Assembly: GCA_005656395.1 (NCBI GenBank)
Contig: SRSI01000038.1
Span: forward strand, 1,054,001 to 1,118,000
Direction: 5' to 3'
DNA length: 64,000 nucleotides
DNA from: Strongyloides papillosus
Lineage: Eukaryota > Nematoda > Chromadorea > Rhabditida > Strongyloididae
Below the pieces are notes generated by a model. That model did not search any database. It saw nothing but the letters and a program-made list of their open reading frames with translations, and had not been told where the DNA came from. The position numbers were made by a program, and so were the translations under genes. Position 1 is the stretch's first letter. Each line of letters opens with the position of its first letter. Of the stretch, positions 1 through 10,848 are shown piece after piece.

Positions 1-49
1 TAATTCCCTTTGCTTAAATAAACTCTTAAACAAAGTCTCGTGTTATATT

Positions 50-99
50 GTAAAAGTCCGGGAGCCTCTACGGCTCCCGAAGAATCCACCAGGATTACA
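50..99 (-). repeat. Dispersed GC-rich hairpin motif, copy 1
   Basis: Read on the minus strand it starts TGTAATCC, continues with a TGG(A/T)-type stretch and contains a hairpin with an 8 bp stem (CGGGAGCC at 59-66, GGCTCCCG at 72-79) and a 5-nt loop. Copies lie at 634-683 and, more diverged and on the plus strand, at 50456-50505. The TG start suggests the beginning of an LTR or other mobile-element terminus. No full element could be delimited. Confidence 0.55.
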
Positions 100-633
100 A
101 AATGAGCATATCTTTGGCTTCGTAAATTTAAATCTTTAATGTTTTTTGAAATTTGTTTTTAGTTTTTCCAATTTTTGAGTACAAAAATTAAAAAAGCGCG
201 TGTTCTCACTATTTTCATTCGATTTTTCATGTAATTTTACATCTAAATTCATGGAAAAAAAGAAAATAAAAAATGTAGATCATTGTGCTTTTAAATTTCA
301 GTAAAAAAAATCAGAAAATCACATGTTTCCACCATGCTCATTTGTTTTTCCATATAAAAATTACTCCCAGAAACAATATTTATTTCTAAAAAAATCTATT
401 TACCAGAAGCTTATAAAAATTAATTTTTCCGATATTGTATCACTGCATGTGCTGTATCTCAAAGTTTAAAGTCGAATAAATTTGCCAACATACATTATTT
501 TAGTCTCTCTTTTTATTAATAAAATAAAAAATGGGGGTAAAATTTTTAGTTGTATCAATTTTTCAAAAAATGTTCAACTGACTCAAAAAACGGAATTTAA
601 ATAAACTATTTATAAAGCTTCGTGATATACATT

Positions 634-683
634 GCAAAAGCCTGGGAGCCTTCACGGCTCCCGAAGAATCCACCAGAATTACA
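634..683 (-). repeat. Dispersed GC-rich hairpin motif, copy 2
   Basis: Second copy of the motif at 50-99, same orientation, with stem GGGAGCC (644-650) and GGCTCCC (656-662). The loop and flanks differ from copy 1 while the stem and the AGAATCCACCAG block are kept. Confidence 0.55.
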
Positions 684-1477
684 CATACAGCAAATCTTAT
701 ACTTTAGCAAACTTTTAAATAACAAACATTTTCTTTTTAGAATCTTCTAGAAACTTCAATAAAGTCACACTTTTTTTTTGGTTTAAAGCAATAGTAATTA
801 AAAAATACTTCTTTTGTTTTGTTGTAAAGTTTAGAATAGTATGCATAGTTAACTTCAATAAAAAACATTCCAGCTTATGTAGCTGGCTATAAAGAAAAGT
901 CGAATGTTCTTTTTAACGCAAAAACCGATCTATCTACCGCGTAATGGGCTATCAAAAATTTTTCTTTATTCTTTATTTTAAATATAAAAATTTTATTTCA
1001 TTTAAGTAATTTTCCACCTTCAAAAATATAGGAAATTATTTCTATCATTTTACGAGTACTTAATCCATAATTATATAGAATGACCTCATTTTCCGTATAT
1101 AGTCTTGTTACAAATATCTTATACAGATCTGCGTAGGACAATTCATATTCTGCATTCAATTCATAAAAAATTATTTCTAAATGAATCTTACTTTTATATT
1201 TTAATTACTTAAAAAATTAATGTCTCTTAAAAAAGAGATACTTGGAATTAATGAACATATATGTCCCTCAAAAATTATTATGGAAAATTATACATGCAAA
1301 ATATTATGGAAATTTTTACGGAAAATAGACACACCTACAAGACTATAAAAGAAATATATTTAAGCAGTCGTTGAAAACACTAAACCAGAACTTATAAATA
1401 AGGAATCATCCCAAGAACTTGAATTAGTTTTTATATCTTGTCTTGGAGAGAAAGGATTGAATTGACACATCCCCGGA

Positions 1478-1585
1478 TGTTAACAATAATGTAAGAAAAG
1501 AATTTATTTAATTAAAGTAATGTAAAATGTGACTATAATACAAAATATTTAATACTTTAAATACACACATTTGTGGGTGTATACA
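1478..1585 (-). repeat. 3' LTR of element A
   Basis: 108 bp beginning TGTTAACAA and ending GTATACA on the plus strand (TG...CA). It is followed inside by TCCCTCCG, which on the minus strand is a polypurine tract ending GGAGGGA right at the LTR edge. It matches the other LTR only in blocks (TGTTAACA start, GAATTTATTTAAT, GTGGGTGT end). Confidence 0.7.
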
Positions 1586-2033
1586 TCCCTCCGAATTTTT
1601 GTTTTATCTCAAAACGAAAGAAAGTGGAAATATTATTTTTTATGTATTTTAATTAGGTAGTAACATAATTTTCTTTGTAGGTCTTGTTACTATTCATTCA
1701 AAGCTGTTAATCAAAGTTGGTTTTTAAATTGAGATTGTAAAGTATATCGAAAATAAATAAACTGATAAATACTTTATTATAGGTAAGTTATGTAAAAATT
1801 ACAAGGACATAATATATTTAATAAGTATTACTATTTTTGACATTAAAATAAGAATGTGTTTTATTTGTCAAATATTTGTTATTTATACTCACGACCGTGA
1901 GGGCGCGGTTACAAGATGATTATTCGTATTATTTGTTATTTTCGAACACCATTACGAAGATGAACATCTGCTTAACGAAGATAATCAAAGTCAACGTAGT
2001 AACAGAAGTCCATCTAGAGAAGATTTAGACTTC

Positions 2034-3009
2034 TTGAGTGATGTTGCTGATGTTGATACAGCTGCTGTCTTAAGCCGTTATTCAAATCCACTTCGGTCAA
2101 TGGAATGTACCGTTGAAGCTGTTTTGTTACTCATGGAGATGGAGGAAGAAGTGGGCAATATGGAGCGGAAGATGTTGTGGGCTACCGAGTCCCACATTAT
2201 TTTACTCAAACGATTTAATGAGTTAACAAGCATTTATGATGCACGCAAAACCTTCCTTGAACGTCGTAATGTGTTGACTGCTGCTTTAGAAGATAATCTA
2301 AGTGATCGCCAGCTATTTTCAGTCGAAAATAGGGCTAAGGCCATGGTTCCTAAGCAATCGGACTACCATATTATTAGAACAACAGATGAATTAATGGCTG
2401 TTTATCAGTCCATTTGTCGTATTGAAGCGATAACTGTTCAAATTCGAATTAATGAAGCTGGAATGCTTACTTTTCCGTCCACAGTAGTTCTGCTAAACAG
2501 CCTTACGTATCAAGTACATCTCTGGGGAGTTATCTGGCAAGTTACCAGAAAAGTTGAAATTGCTATAAATTGATGAACCAATGCGAGTTTCGAGAACTGC
2601 ATTAATGGCTGCACCGGAGTTATCCTCATTGGAAATTCTTGTCGTGAATTCATATTCCACACTTAAGTACATTGTCCAACTTATGGAAAAGGGAGCTGTC
2701 ATAAAGGTTATTATGTCCTTATGTCGCCCACATAAGTGCCAATGTGACACTATTCTTCGTACTGCTAAGAATCTGGAATTACCATCTAAGGTAGTTATTG
2801 TCCCATCTGCCAAATATTATGGAAGAGCAATTTCTAAAAACACTGCTGTTCAAAAAAATGCTTTCTTCAATCGTTTAGGTTCAGTATTTTATAAAAATGC
2901 CACCGCCTTACGTAAGCTTGCAAGATGTACTTTGCTTGCCGACATCGTTAGTTTCTGCAGCGATCGTAAAAGAATACGTCTGGATGAAGCTGCAGATGCC
3001 ACTTTTTAA
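2034..3009 (+). pseudogene. Antisense gene between pol and 3' LTR of element A (decayed)
   Basis: Runs opposite to element A in the gap between the end of integrase and the 3' LTR. Two open segments, 2034-2573 (179 aa) and 2581-3009 (142 aa), are offset by one frame. The downstream frame stays protein-like back to about 2497 apart from a TAA at 2566-2568, so one gene with a frameshift and a stop is the simplest reading. The upstream frame is open for about 40 more codons with an acidic, Ser/Arg-rich stretch but no ATG. The C-terminal half has a C-x3-CQC cluster and a basic end. AATAAA follows at 3055-3060. The translation has longer, less AT-biased coding than the flanks. I do not recognise the family. 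Confidence 0.55.
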
Positions 3010-3339
3010 TTGTTCCATTATATTTTGTTTTAAAATATAATCTTGTTGTTAAAAAATAAATTTTGTTTATGATTTTGTAATATTTAAATATAAATATTTA
3101 TATATGATAATTTATTATGTTATTATTATAATTTCATTTATATTATTTTCTACTTAAATAACATATTTTTATAAATAAAACAGTTTAGTCTTCACTGAAA
3201 TAAATGGATTTTGGTGCTAAACTCATAGCCTTAGCTATGAGCAAAGGTTACAACAGATTTAATTGTGCAATTTATTATTAAAGTCTTGTCATGAATTATA
3301 TTTATTATTGAATGAATTGTTTTTATTTATAATATCAAG

Positions 3340-4815
3340 TCATGTCTTTTGACTTTGATTATTGTGCAATTTTAGCATATCTCCATGAATTTTTTCAATA
3401 TTTTGTCTAGTTTTACGAGATTTCCCTAGTTTCTTGATTTTATATGTGTCTCTATATAATCGTTGGATGACTTTATAAAGACCACTCCAAGTAGATTGGT
3501 TTTTATTGGATGTAGAAGTATCTTTTCTACTAATTACTTTTTTCATAACTAGATCGTTAAGTTGTATTTGGATACCTTTTCTTCTGATATCATTATCTTT
3601 TAACACTGTTTTTGTGCTTTTATATAGTTGCACGATGCCACTATATCCATTATGAATGGAAATATTATTTGTTAAGTTATCTGGTGTATTTAATAACAAA
3701 GTTGCTGGTGCAATACCAGTTGTAAGATGTTTCGATCTATTATAAGCATAAGTGAAGTGATAAACAATATCACTAAGCTTCATAGGATTTCTCTTTTCCT
3801 GTTTAGCTATTAATCGTTCCACACGAATGGCTTCTCTTATCGTTCTGTTGAATCGTTCAACACAAGCGTTGCTTTTATGGTTATATGGTGAACCAAATTG
3901 TTGTTCAACACCTATTGATGTTGTGTATTCTTGTACAGCTTTTGAAATAAAAGCAGGTCCATTATCGCTTCTTAGGATTAATGGAAATCCTAATGTCGTA
4001 AAGCATCTAGATAATTGTAATCTTGTTGTAGGACCGTTTTGGTTCTTTGTTACCACAGCATAAGCAAATTTGCTGTATTCGTCAACTATAACTAGAATGT
4101 TTTCATCATCTACTTGCATATAATCTGCATTTAATATGGCCCAATTTCCTGGAGCTGTTGGAAGGTGTCTTTTAGTTGTTTCAACTAGTCTTCCTACATG
4201 ATCTTTACTAGCATTACAAATGTCACATGCAGTCCATATCTTATTCATGTCTGAATTCATTGATTCCCAATAGAATATTTCTTTAAATTTTGGTCCAATT
4301 TTGGCCAAACTTAAATGATTACCTAGTGTAACTGAATTATGAAACCTTTTTAATAGTTTCTCTCTAAGAAGAGATGGTACATATACTCGTATTCCACCTT
4401 TCTTCAAAGTGAAAATGCCATCTTTGGCCTTTTTAGCTTCTTCGTCGCTAAGATGATGTTTCATATTTTCTATGATATACGGTTTATCATATGGTGTTAC
4501 CATATCAGGGAAAACATTCTTAAATGCTTCCTCTTTTATTGTTATCGATAGAAAATCGTTACGACTAAGATAATCTGCTACTGCATTATCTTTACCTTTT
4601 ACATATTGTATCGTAAGATCATATTCCATGATAGCCATTTGGTATCTTTGCAGAATACTTTCAAGTTCTTTATTCTTTAATAAAGATAGTAATAGTTTGT
4701 GATCTGTAATCACTAACGTGTGTTTGCCATAAATGTATGGACGAAATTGCTTGAGAGCATATACTAGACCTAATGCCTCAAGTTTTATTATTGGATAATT
4801 TTTCTCTTCTGGTTT
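3340..4815 (-). pseudogene. Element A pol, part 2: end of RNase H and integrase
   Basis: An open segment of 457 aa from 4713, with its frame continuing upstream to the frameshift near 4815. It carries the end of RNase H (TDHK motif, then a conserved ADYLSRN block), an HHCC zinc-binding region (paired Cys in TACDICNASK), the integrase catalytic core with Asp in LNADYMQ, Asp in RSDNGPAF and Glu in ACVERFNRTIRE, and a GPY/F-like C-terminus (WSGLYKVIQRLY). It integrates the element cDNA. It ends 331 bp before the convergent antisense gene, with AT-rich sequence between. It was joined to the upstream segment before a one-base loss in an A-run broke the frame. Confidence 0.85.
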
Positions 4816-7800
4816 AGAGATCGTGATGCAAAGGCTATTGGTCGCCCTTGTTGTGTCAAAGCTGCTCCTAAACCTTGGAAGCTAGCATCAGTGAAAATTG
4901 TATAATTTTTGGTATTATCAGGTGGTGATAATACTGCGGCATCTATTAGTGCCTTTTTCATGGCCTCAAAAGCATCCGTGTGCTTTTGTTCCCATTTAAA
5001 GTCTTTTTCAAGACCATATAGAGGTGCCGCTATTGCAGCGAAATTTTTAATATGTTTCCTAAAGTAGGAAACAGCGCCAAGGAAGCTTTTAACTTCTTTT
5101 ACAGTTCTTGGTACTGGTTTATCCTGTAGTGCTTTGACCTTTTCAGGATTAACATGAATTCCTTCAGAGTCTAATCTGAAGCCTAAATATTTAACGCTGT
5201 TTTGGCCAAATTGACATTTGGCGAGAGAGATTTTCATACCATATGTAATGATACGTTGTAATATTTTATTAATTGCGTTTAGATGATTAGATTCATCGTT
5301 GCTGCACGTAAGAATGTCGTCAAGGTAGACGTAACATTCTGGAATGCCATCAAGGACTTCGTCCATGATTTCTTGGAATTTATCTGGGCTACCTGTGAGA
5401 CCCATAGGCATTACCTTGTATTGGAAAATTCCTTCGTGTGTAACGAAGGCAGCAATTTGTTTGCTGTTGTCATCTAATGGTATTTGATGGAAGCCTGCCT
5501 TTAAATCAAAGGAGGTATAGAAGCGCTTACCAGCTGCTTCAGTCGTAATTCGATCGATGCGAGGAATCACATGGGATTGTTGTTTTATTAAACTGTTTGT
5601 ATGTCGGAAATCTACAACAAATCTCCATTGTTGGTCCTTTTTACGGACTAATACTACTCGTGAGAGATAGGGAGAACGACTAGGTTCTATCATGCCATTT
5701 GCAAGCATATCAGCTATTTGTTTGCTGATTTCATTTTCCTTTTCTCTACTCATTCGATCAGGTTTTATCTTTTTAGGGATATCATCCGTGTGTTTAAGAT
5801 CGATCTTTAAACGTTGTGGGCCATTGTATAGTCCACTTTTACCATCATATTCATGGAAAGCTACGCGATTACGCCATAGTAATTTTATCAATTCTTTATG
5901 TCCTTTTTCGGACAAGTTTGATGATGTTATCAATTTTTCGAATGCTTCTTGTGATAGAGATTCTGAAGACATTGGATAGGGAGGTAATGAATCTTCCCAA
6001 TCCGCGTCTTCCGGAGTTATTTCCTCACTATGGACACGTAAAGTGTCTTTATCAATTTCCTCAATTGCGAAAACATCACCAATATAAGAATGTTTTGGTA
6101 TTTCAACTGGATTTTTTCCAGCGTTTATTACCACTATGGGTATCTTATTATCGTGTACTTTACATAGTTGCTCCATTGTAAGCAACATATTAGATTCTTT
6201 CCAATATTTATCTATTTTAACTGATACATCAGTATTATTCATGTGTTTGTTTTTCAAAGTGACATGAAATATTGTGCAACTGTTGGGTTTAATTTTTATT
6301 TCTTCTTCAGTGAAGATAGAATTTTTATGATGATTTAATTTTTCATCTAGGAATATTTTTCCTATGCCAATATGTCTTATTGTTTTATAACCCAATACTA
6401 TGTCATACCTTAATGATATGGAGCATATTTCAAAACGAACGTTGTATTTTTCACCTCTATAGGTGATGTCTATGTTGGTATAACCATTAATATTAATATT
6501 ATGGCCAGATGCAGATACTGCTGCTATATTGGAATTATGTATTTCCAGGTTTAATGCGTCAGCTACCGTTTTGCTGATCATATTAATTGCTGCACCTGTG
6601 TCTACCAGTGCTTTAAATTCGACATCACTAATTTGGACATCTACCGTTGGTAATAATGTCTTACTATCGGAATCTGTAATATTAAATACAGGATATTCCC
6701 GAACACCTGATCGTGTTACTGTTATTCCATTTTGGATCGGACGTGAATATTCTGAAACTCGGTGTACCAGAGGTATACCACTTCCTCCTGGTCCGAAAGG
6801 ATCATTCGATACGTTATTTGGTGTTCTTAACCGTGCTACTGTTCGAGAGATTGTGCCCCCAATCTTCTCTTTAGCCATTCTGCCTGCTATGGCAGAAAAT
6901 ATCTCAATGAGGAATGATAGAAAGGACTCATAATCTAGTCCTTTACCCTCAAAGTTTAGATTTTTAATTGAATTATTCAATTGGCCTGTGAAACTAGATT
7001 TGTCTTCTTTTTTATTTTGTTGTATTTGTTTACGAAGATCGTTTACATTTAAGTACTCTAATTCCTGTGTGGTATCAATTATGCCTTCTACGTTATTAAG
7101 TCTATATATAAGAGCTTCTTTATGGATACAGGCTGTACCTTTTGGTATCCCTTGAATAGTTAGTATTTCGTGTGTTATCTTTTTTATATTATGGTAAGTA
7201 TTGGTACGTAATGAATCGTATTTATTTAACTCATGCTGTGTAGATGTTAATTTATTATTTAACTCAGATTTTTCATCATCACACTTTTTACGAAGATCGT
7301 TTATTTCTTTAAGATGTGTTTCAGTCATCTTATTCTTTTCATCGAGACATTTATTTAACTCATCTGTTTGAACACTAGGAGGTTCATTACTCCTATCTGT
7401 CGATATTTGGTCTAAAAGAATTTTTCTATTTTCAGCAATTTCTTCAATTGCCTTTTTCTCAGCAAGACATTGTTTTGTCTTATCTGTTTCCTTTTGTAGA
7501 TCTAATTCAAACTGATTTCTTTCAGTTAAACAATCATTTAGTTGTTTTTGTGTATCTCTATGAGTATTTATTTCGTCACGAATGCGATCATCTTTATCTT
7601 TTAATAGTTTTTGATGCTGATCTTTAGTATTACGAAGATCTGTCTGAGTATTACTTAACTCTGTATTTTTAGATTCTAATTGTGTTTTAAGAGATTTTTC
7701 TGATTTCTCTAACTCTATTACCTTTTGTTGAGCATCTCTGAGTAATATGTCATTACTTAACCATTTATCTTTATTGTTAATGGTATCTGCTATCATCTCT

Positions 7801-8339
7801 TCGAGACCTTTAGCATACCGTTGTAAACCGTTGAATTGTATTTTGGCTTCAGCCTCATATTCTTGGCCGGAGCTACGGAGATTATCTACCATATTATTTT
7901 TCCCGTATTCAGGAAGTTTGAAGCTATCAGCACTTAATGGTTGTGCTGTCCTTTGTGATCCATCGGATGTTTCGCTTGTTATGCTCATTTCGTCATCCGA
8001 CTTTTTGGATTTATCACTAGGTAATGATACACTATCAATTGAATTAATTGATATGACGTTTTCAGGTGCCTTGGCCTTGGCTCCTGTCGTCTTTTTGGAC
8101 TTACATTTAGCATTGTATGCTTTTGCCATGTCGATGTATCGTTTTGCTTCATTGGCCACACTAGGTCCTTGTTCTGGTGATTTCTCATACCAGGTACCAT
8201 CTTTACTAACGTATAAATTTTTGTAATTGCATTCATTTACGCGTTTCTTCTGAAAGGCTATCTCAGAAATCTTATTTCCGGGTTTTTCCCGTATAAGTAT
8301 TTGATGCATTAACGTGCCAGTGATTTCATATCTTCCCAC
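4788..8339 (-). pseudogene. Element A pol, part 1: Cys domain, coiled coil, protease, RT, RNase H
   Basis: 1183 codons in the same frame as the segment upstream, separated only by a TGA at 8397-8399. It opens with the second half of a three-Cys domain. A Gln/Glu/Lys-rich coiled coil follows at about residues 190-430, then a retropepsin with ALVDTGA at about 580, RT with CYVYLDDIL at about 1000, and the start of RNase H (TIFTDASFQGLGAAL). It ends in a false stop where a single base is missing near 4815; element B keeps the frame through the same place. Products would be protease, reverse transcriptase and RNase H. The coiled coil before the protease is unusual for Ty3/gypsy and recurs in element B. 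Confidence 0.85.
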
Positions 8340-8396
8340 TGGAAAACAAGCGGGGGGTATTACTCTAAATTGAGCTGCTGTCGCTGTTTTGACGTC

Positions 8397-9347
8397 TCAT
8401 TTAGCGAGAGCATAGAATGCAGGAGCCATGGATTGATCGCACGGTTCAACCTCATAGCTGGGTGGTAATGTTGCACTTGTCATTGGCAACAGGATGAGCA
8501 TAATGCAGGCCATCATTAACGTCATATTGTACTTCGCATTGGCTAAACTAGTGAGTACCAATTTATTGACGTAATCTGCCATTGATGCTTCCTCAACGCT
8601 ATTCACCTGGACTGTACCAGAGTGTTGTTTGCCATTTTTGGTACCTTTACCTTTAATGTAGGTTTTACTATTATTTTTATAGTTATTATTAGAGTTATTA
8701 TTATTACTCTTAGCGTTGTTCCTCTCACGGTTACCACCGTTTCCGTGATTATTTTTATTACCGTTATGTTTAGTATAGTTATTTTTACCTTTATGTCTAT
8801 TCTTATCATAATTATTGTTATGGTTCTTATTGTTATTACCTTTATTGTAATTATTTTTATGTTTATTACTGTTATGGTTTCTATTATTATCATGTCTATA
8901 TTTATCGCTTGTCTTGTCGATATCTATTGCCTCATCCCCTTTGTTTATTTTATAATTTGGGTTATGATAGGCTAAAGAAGACCCTGCTTCAGTAAAGTGA
9001 TTGGTGAACTCATTCCATCTCCAGTCTCTTCCTAATTCGACTCTCGCTTCTTTGCGAATTATGTGAGGTACTGCGTCACAGAAGTTCATAACTTCGGATC
9101 TCATAAGAGCAGGGTTGTCATTAAGATATGCATCTATCGATGTTACATCGAATCGTTGTTGAAGATACTTTTCGTATTTCTTTATGAATTTTACCATGTT
9201 ATCGGTGCGTCTGTCCCAATATGGTCTCTTTGCCAACATTTGGGTTCTGCTTTTTGTAGCAGAGCTTCTCATTTGAAGATATACAGCTTTTAACAATGCA
9301 GGTAATTGGGTACCTACTTTTAGTTTTCCTGTTTCATCAGAAAACAT
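8397..9347 (-). pseudogene. Element A gag C-terminal part with basic tail and signal-like segment
   Basis: 316 codons in the same frame as pol part 1. The first half continues the capsid-like region. About residues 135-240 form a basic tail very rich in Asn, Lys and His in place of the CCHC knuckle normally used for RNA binding. A hydrophobic run (MACIMLILLPMTSA) then ends at residue 292 with a good signal-peptidase-type site before TLPP, and a first cysteine (EPCDQ) follows. The TGA at 8397-8399 cuts the three-Cys domain; the frame continues directly into pol. TTG/ATG choice is uncertain because the true start lies upstream in the 9362-9883 segment. Confidence 0.7.
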
Positions 9348-9361
9348 TGAGCGTATTTGTG

Positions 9362-9883
9362 TTAGGAATCTGTAAGCATCGCTGGATTCGGGTATGAAGA
9401 TGTCAATGAATTTGACACAGATTCACATGCTAATCCAAATGAATAATCGGTTGCAGTTATGCCTGATAACATGTTAAGAAGTTTATCTTTCCACTTATTG
9501 AAATCGGTATCTGATCCTTTTGTAAAAAGTTGTAGTACAACACCTTTTTGAATATATCCTAATATTGTTCTAGACAACTCGTTTTGAAGCGGATCAGCTT
9601 TTCTCGTGTCCCATATTACGGGTAATACGGCTGATCTTCCCTCTGGAATCTCACATAATGCCATGAGTTCAGTTAACTCATCCATTTGAGCTTTAATTAA
9701 CCGCTCTTTTTCCTCTTTTGTAGGGATTCGCCCTACTGATAGGAGTCTTTGCTCATCTTTCCATTGTTTAGACCGAATGGTGAAGATGGCATCGAAATTT
9801 GCCATCCTAGAGGATCTAGGAGTTTCTTGGGCATTAGGAGCCGTTGGAAGTGGATTACTATTAGTGGTATTCATTACGCTCAA
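9362..9883 (-). pseudogene. Element A gag N-terminal part
   Basis: 173 codons from an ATG at 9883, in a different frame from the rest of gag. The product starts with a Ser/Thr/Pro/Asn-rich tract followed by helical, charged sequence typical of a capsid region, but no diagnostic motif is visible. The open frame ends at 9362, while the protein-like frame of the next segment is already readable at about 9400, so an indel lies just upstream of the apparent stop. It would form virus-like particles with the downstream basic tail. Assignment as Gag rests on position between the leader and the basic tail. Confidence 0.6.
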
Positions 9884-10114
9884 AGTTCAAACACTTTTAC
9901 TTTTTGTTTTTGCTGTTTATCAGTCTAATTTGTATTTCCTTATTGGAAAAAGTTATTTAATTATTTGTATACTCGTTAGAGTAGGACAGTTTTGTTTTTT
10001 ATTTATGTGTATACTTAGTAAGTATAACTTTATATTGTTATTTGTGTATATACTGTATAGTATAGTCTGTTGTAGAATAAACTGGTAGCTTATTCAGTGG
10101 TTATAAGTATTTAT

Positions 10115-10404
10115 ATTTCACAAGACGAATCGTATGAAATTGATGATAATAATTATGTAGTTTATAAAACGAATCTTATAAACGGTTTTTAGATTGTTTA
10201 TTTGAAAATATTTTATTTATTGAAGACGAATCTTCAATAATGTGAATATAAGATATTTAATATCGAAAACGAATCGTCGATATGATTTAATTGATAGTAT
10301 TGGTATTGACAACTAATCGTCAATACTATTATAACGGTAAATTATTCAATTTACTTTTTGAAGTAAATTCGGCAGCAGCAGCAATAGTTGTATTTAAACA
10401 ACTA
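10115..10404 (-). promoter_or_regulatory. Array of seven hairpins in the element A 5' leader
   Basis: On the minus strand (element RNA sense) seven small hairpins follow each other: 10385-10404, 10348-10369, 10303-10326, 10260-10283, 10217-10240, 10160-10183 and 10115-10140. Four have the loop UUCG closed by an A-U pair, one has UUAG, and the two nearest the 5' LTR have other loops. Stems of 6-11 bp differ in sequence but all pair, with at most one mismatch each. Start-to-start spacing is 37-57 bp. The array lies between the primer-binding site and gag, where packaging, dimerisation or translation signals of retroelements are found; the role is inferred. Confidence 0.75.
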
Positions 10405-10734
10405 AACGGTAAAAAGAAAAGAATGTGTCAGACTTGAAATTTTCTTTCTTTTTATACGCCGCATCAACCCCACCTTTTTTCTCCGTATTTGGGGCGCGCC
10501 TGCATAAACTAGATTATCATTTGGCAAACTTACTTGATGGGCTTATCTGGTTTCACGGAAGGCGGTGGTTGACGGAATTCGTTCTCTTTTTGATCTTTTC
10601 TAGACATCCTTGAGAGATTGATCTTTCCGAAGATCATACTATACTAATGAATTTTTATGGTAGCGGTTTTCTTCCACGTCATCGAGATCTGGCAGCCGTA
10701 GACAGATTGCTCCATCTACTCGCCACCAGATCTC

Positions 10735-10747
10735 GGTGGAACCTCCA
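10735..10747 (-). promoter_or_regulatory. Primer-binding site of element A, in a long hairpin
   Basis: On the minus strand TGGAGGTTCCACC directly follows the 5' LTR. The TGG start fits pairing with a tRNA CCA end; the primer tRNA was not identified. The same site is the outer strand of a 16 bp stem: 10672-10677 pairs with 10736-10741, and 10683-10692 pairs with 10726-10735, with a 5-nt bulge. Element B has almost the same site. Confidence 0.6.
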
Positions 10748-10848
10748 TGTTAACAAAATATGAAAGAATGAATTTATTTAATAAGAAAGAACAACTGAGA
10801 AAGTTAAAATAGTAAGTTTATATACACATACTTTAGTGGGTGTGAACA
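10748..10848 (-). repeat. 5' LTR of element A
   Basis: 101 bp starting TGTTAACAAAATATG and ending GGTGTGAACA on the plus strand. Short for an LTR, as are all LTRs in this window (101-195 bp). It is strongly diverged from the 3' LTR at 1478-1585 and is not flanked by a matching target duplication. Confidence 0.7.

Larger units (their letters stand above)
1..1477. other. AT-rich non-coding stretch with repeat relics
   Basis: No coding region is supported. The stretch holds two copies of a GC-rich hairpin motif (listed separately). About 110-560 is also made of diverged repeat sequence: 110-190 matches 57950-58040 in the same orientation, and 330-560 matches 57720-57960 in inverted orientation, so the two halves meet head to head around a shared ATGAGCAT. 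The rest is simple AT-rich DNA. Confidence 0.6.
1478..10848 (-). mobile_element. Ty3/gypsy LTR retrotransposon A (decayed)
   Basis: A complete-length LTR element transcribed on the minus strand: 5' LTR 10748-10848, primer-binding site 10735-10747, leader with a hairpin array 10115-10404, gag, a signal-peptide/Cys/coiled-coil module, protease, RT, RNase H, integrase down to 3340, an antisense gene 2034-3009, polypurine tract about 1586-1593 and 3' LTR 1478-1585. Protease, RT, RNase H and integrase order is that of Ty3/gypsy (Metaviridae). Coding breaks are a frameshift near 9362-9400, a TGA at 8397-8399 and a one-base frameshift near 4815. The two LTRs are very diverged and no target-site duplication is visible, so the copy is old or recombinant. 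Confidence 0.85.

Noticed and set aside
3827..6933. Plus-strand open frames inside element A pol
   Set aside because: They lie opposite a coding region with clear RT, protease and integrase motifs; no motif of their own, so they are mirror frames.
8622..8975. Very hydrophobic plus-strand frame (Ile/Val-rich)
   Set aside because: It is the complement of the Asn/Lys-rich Gag tail (AAT/AAC become ATT/GTT codons), not a membrane protein.
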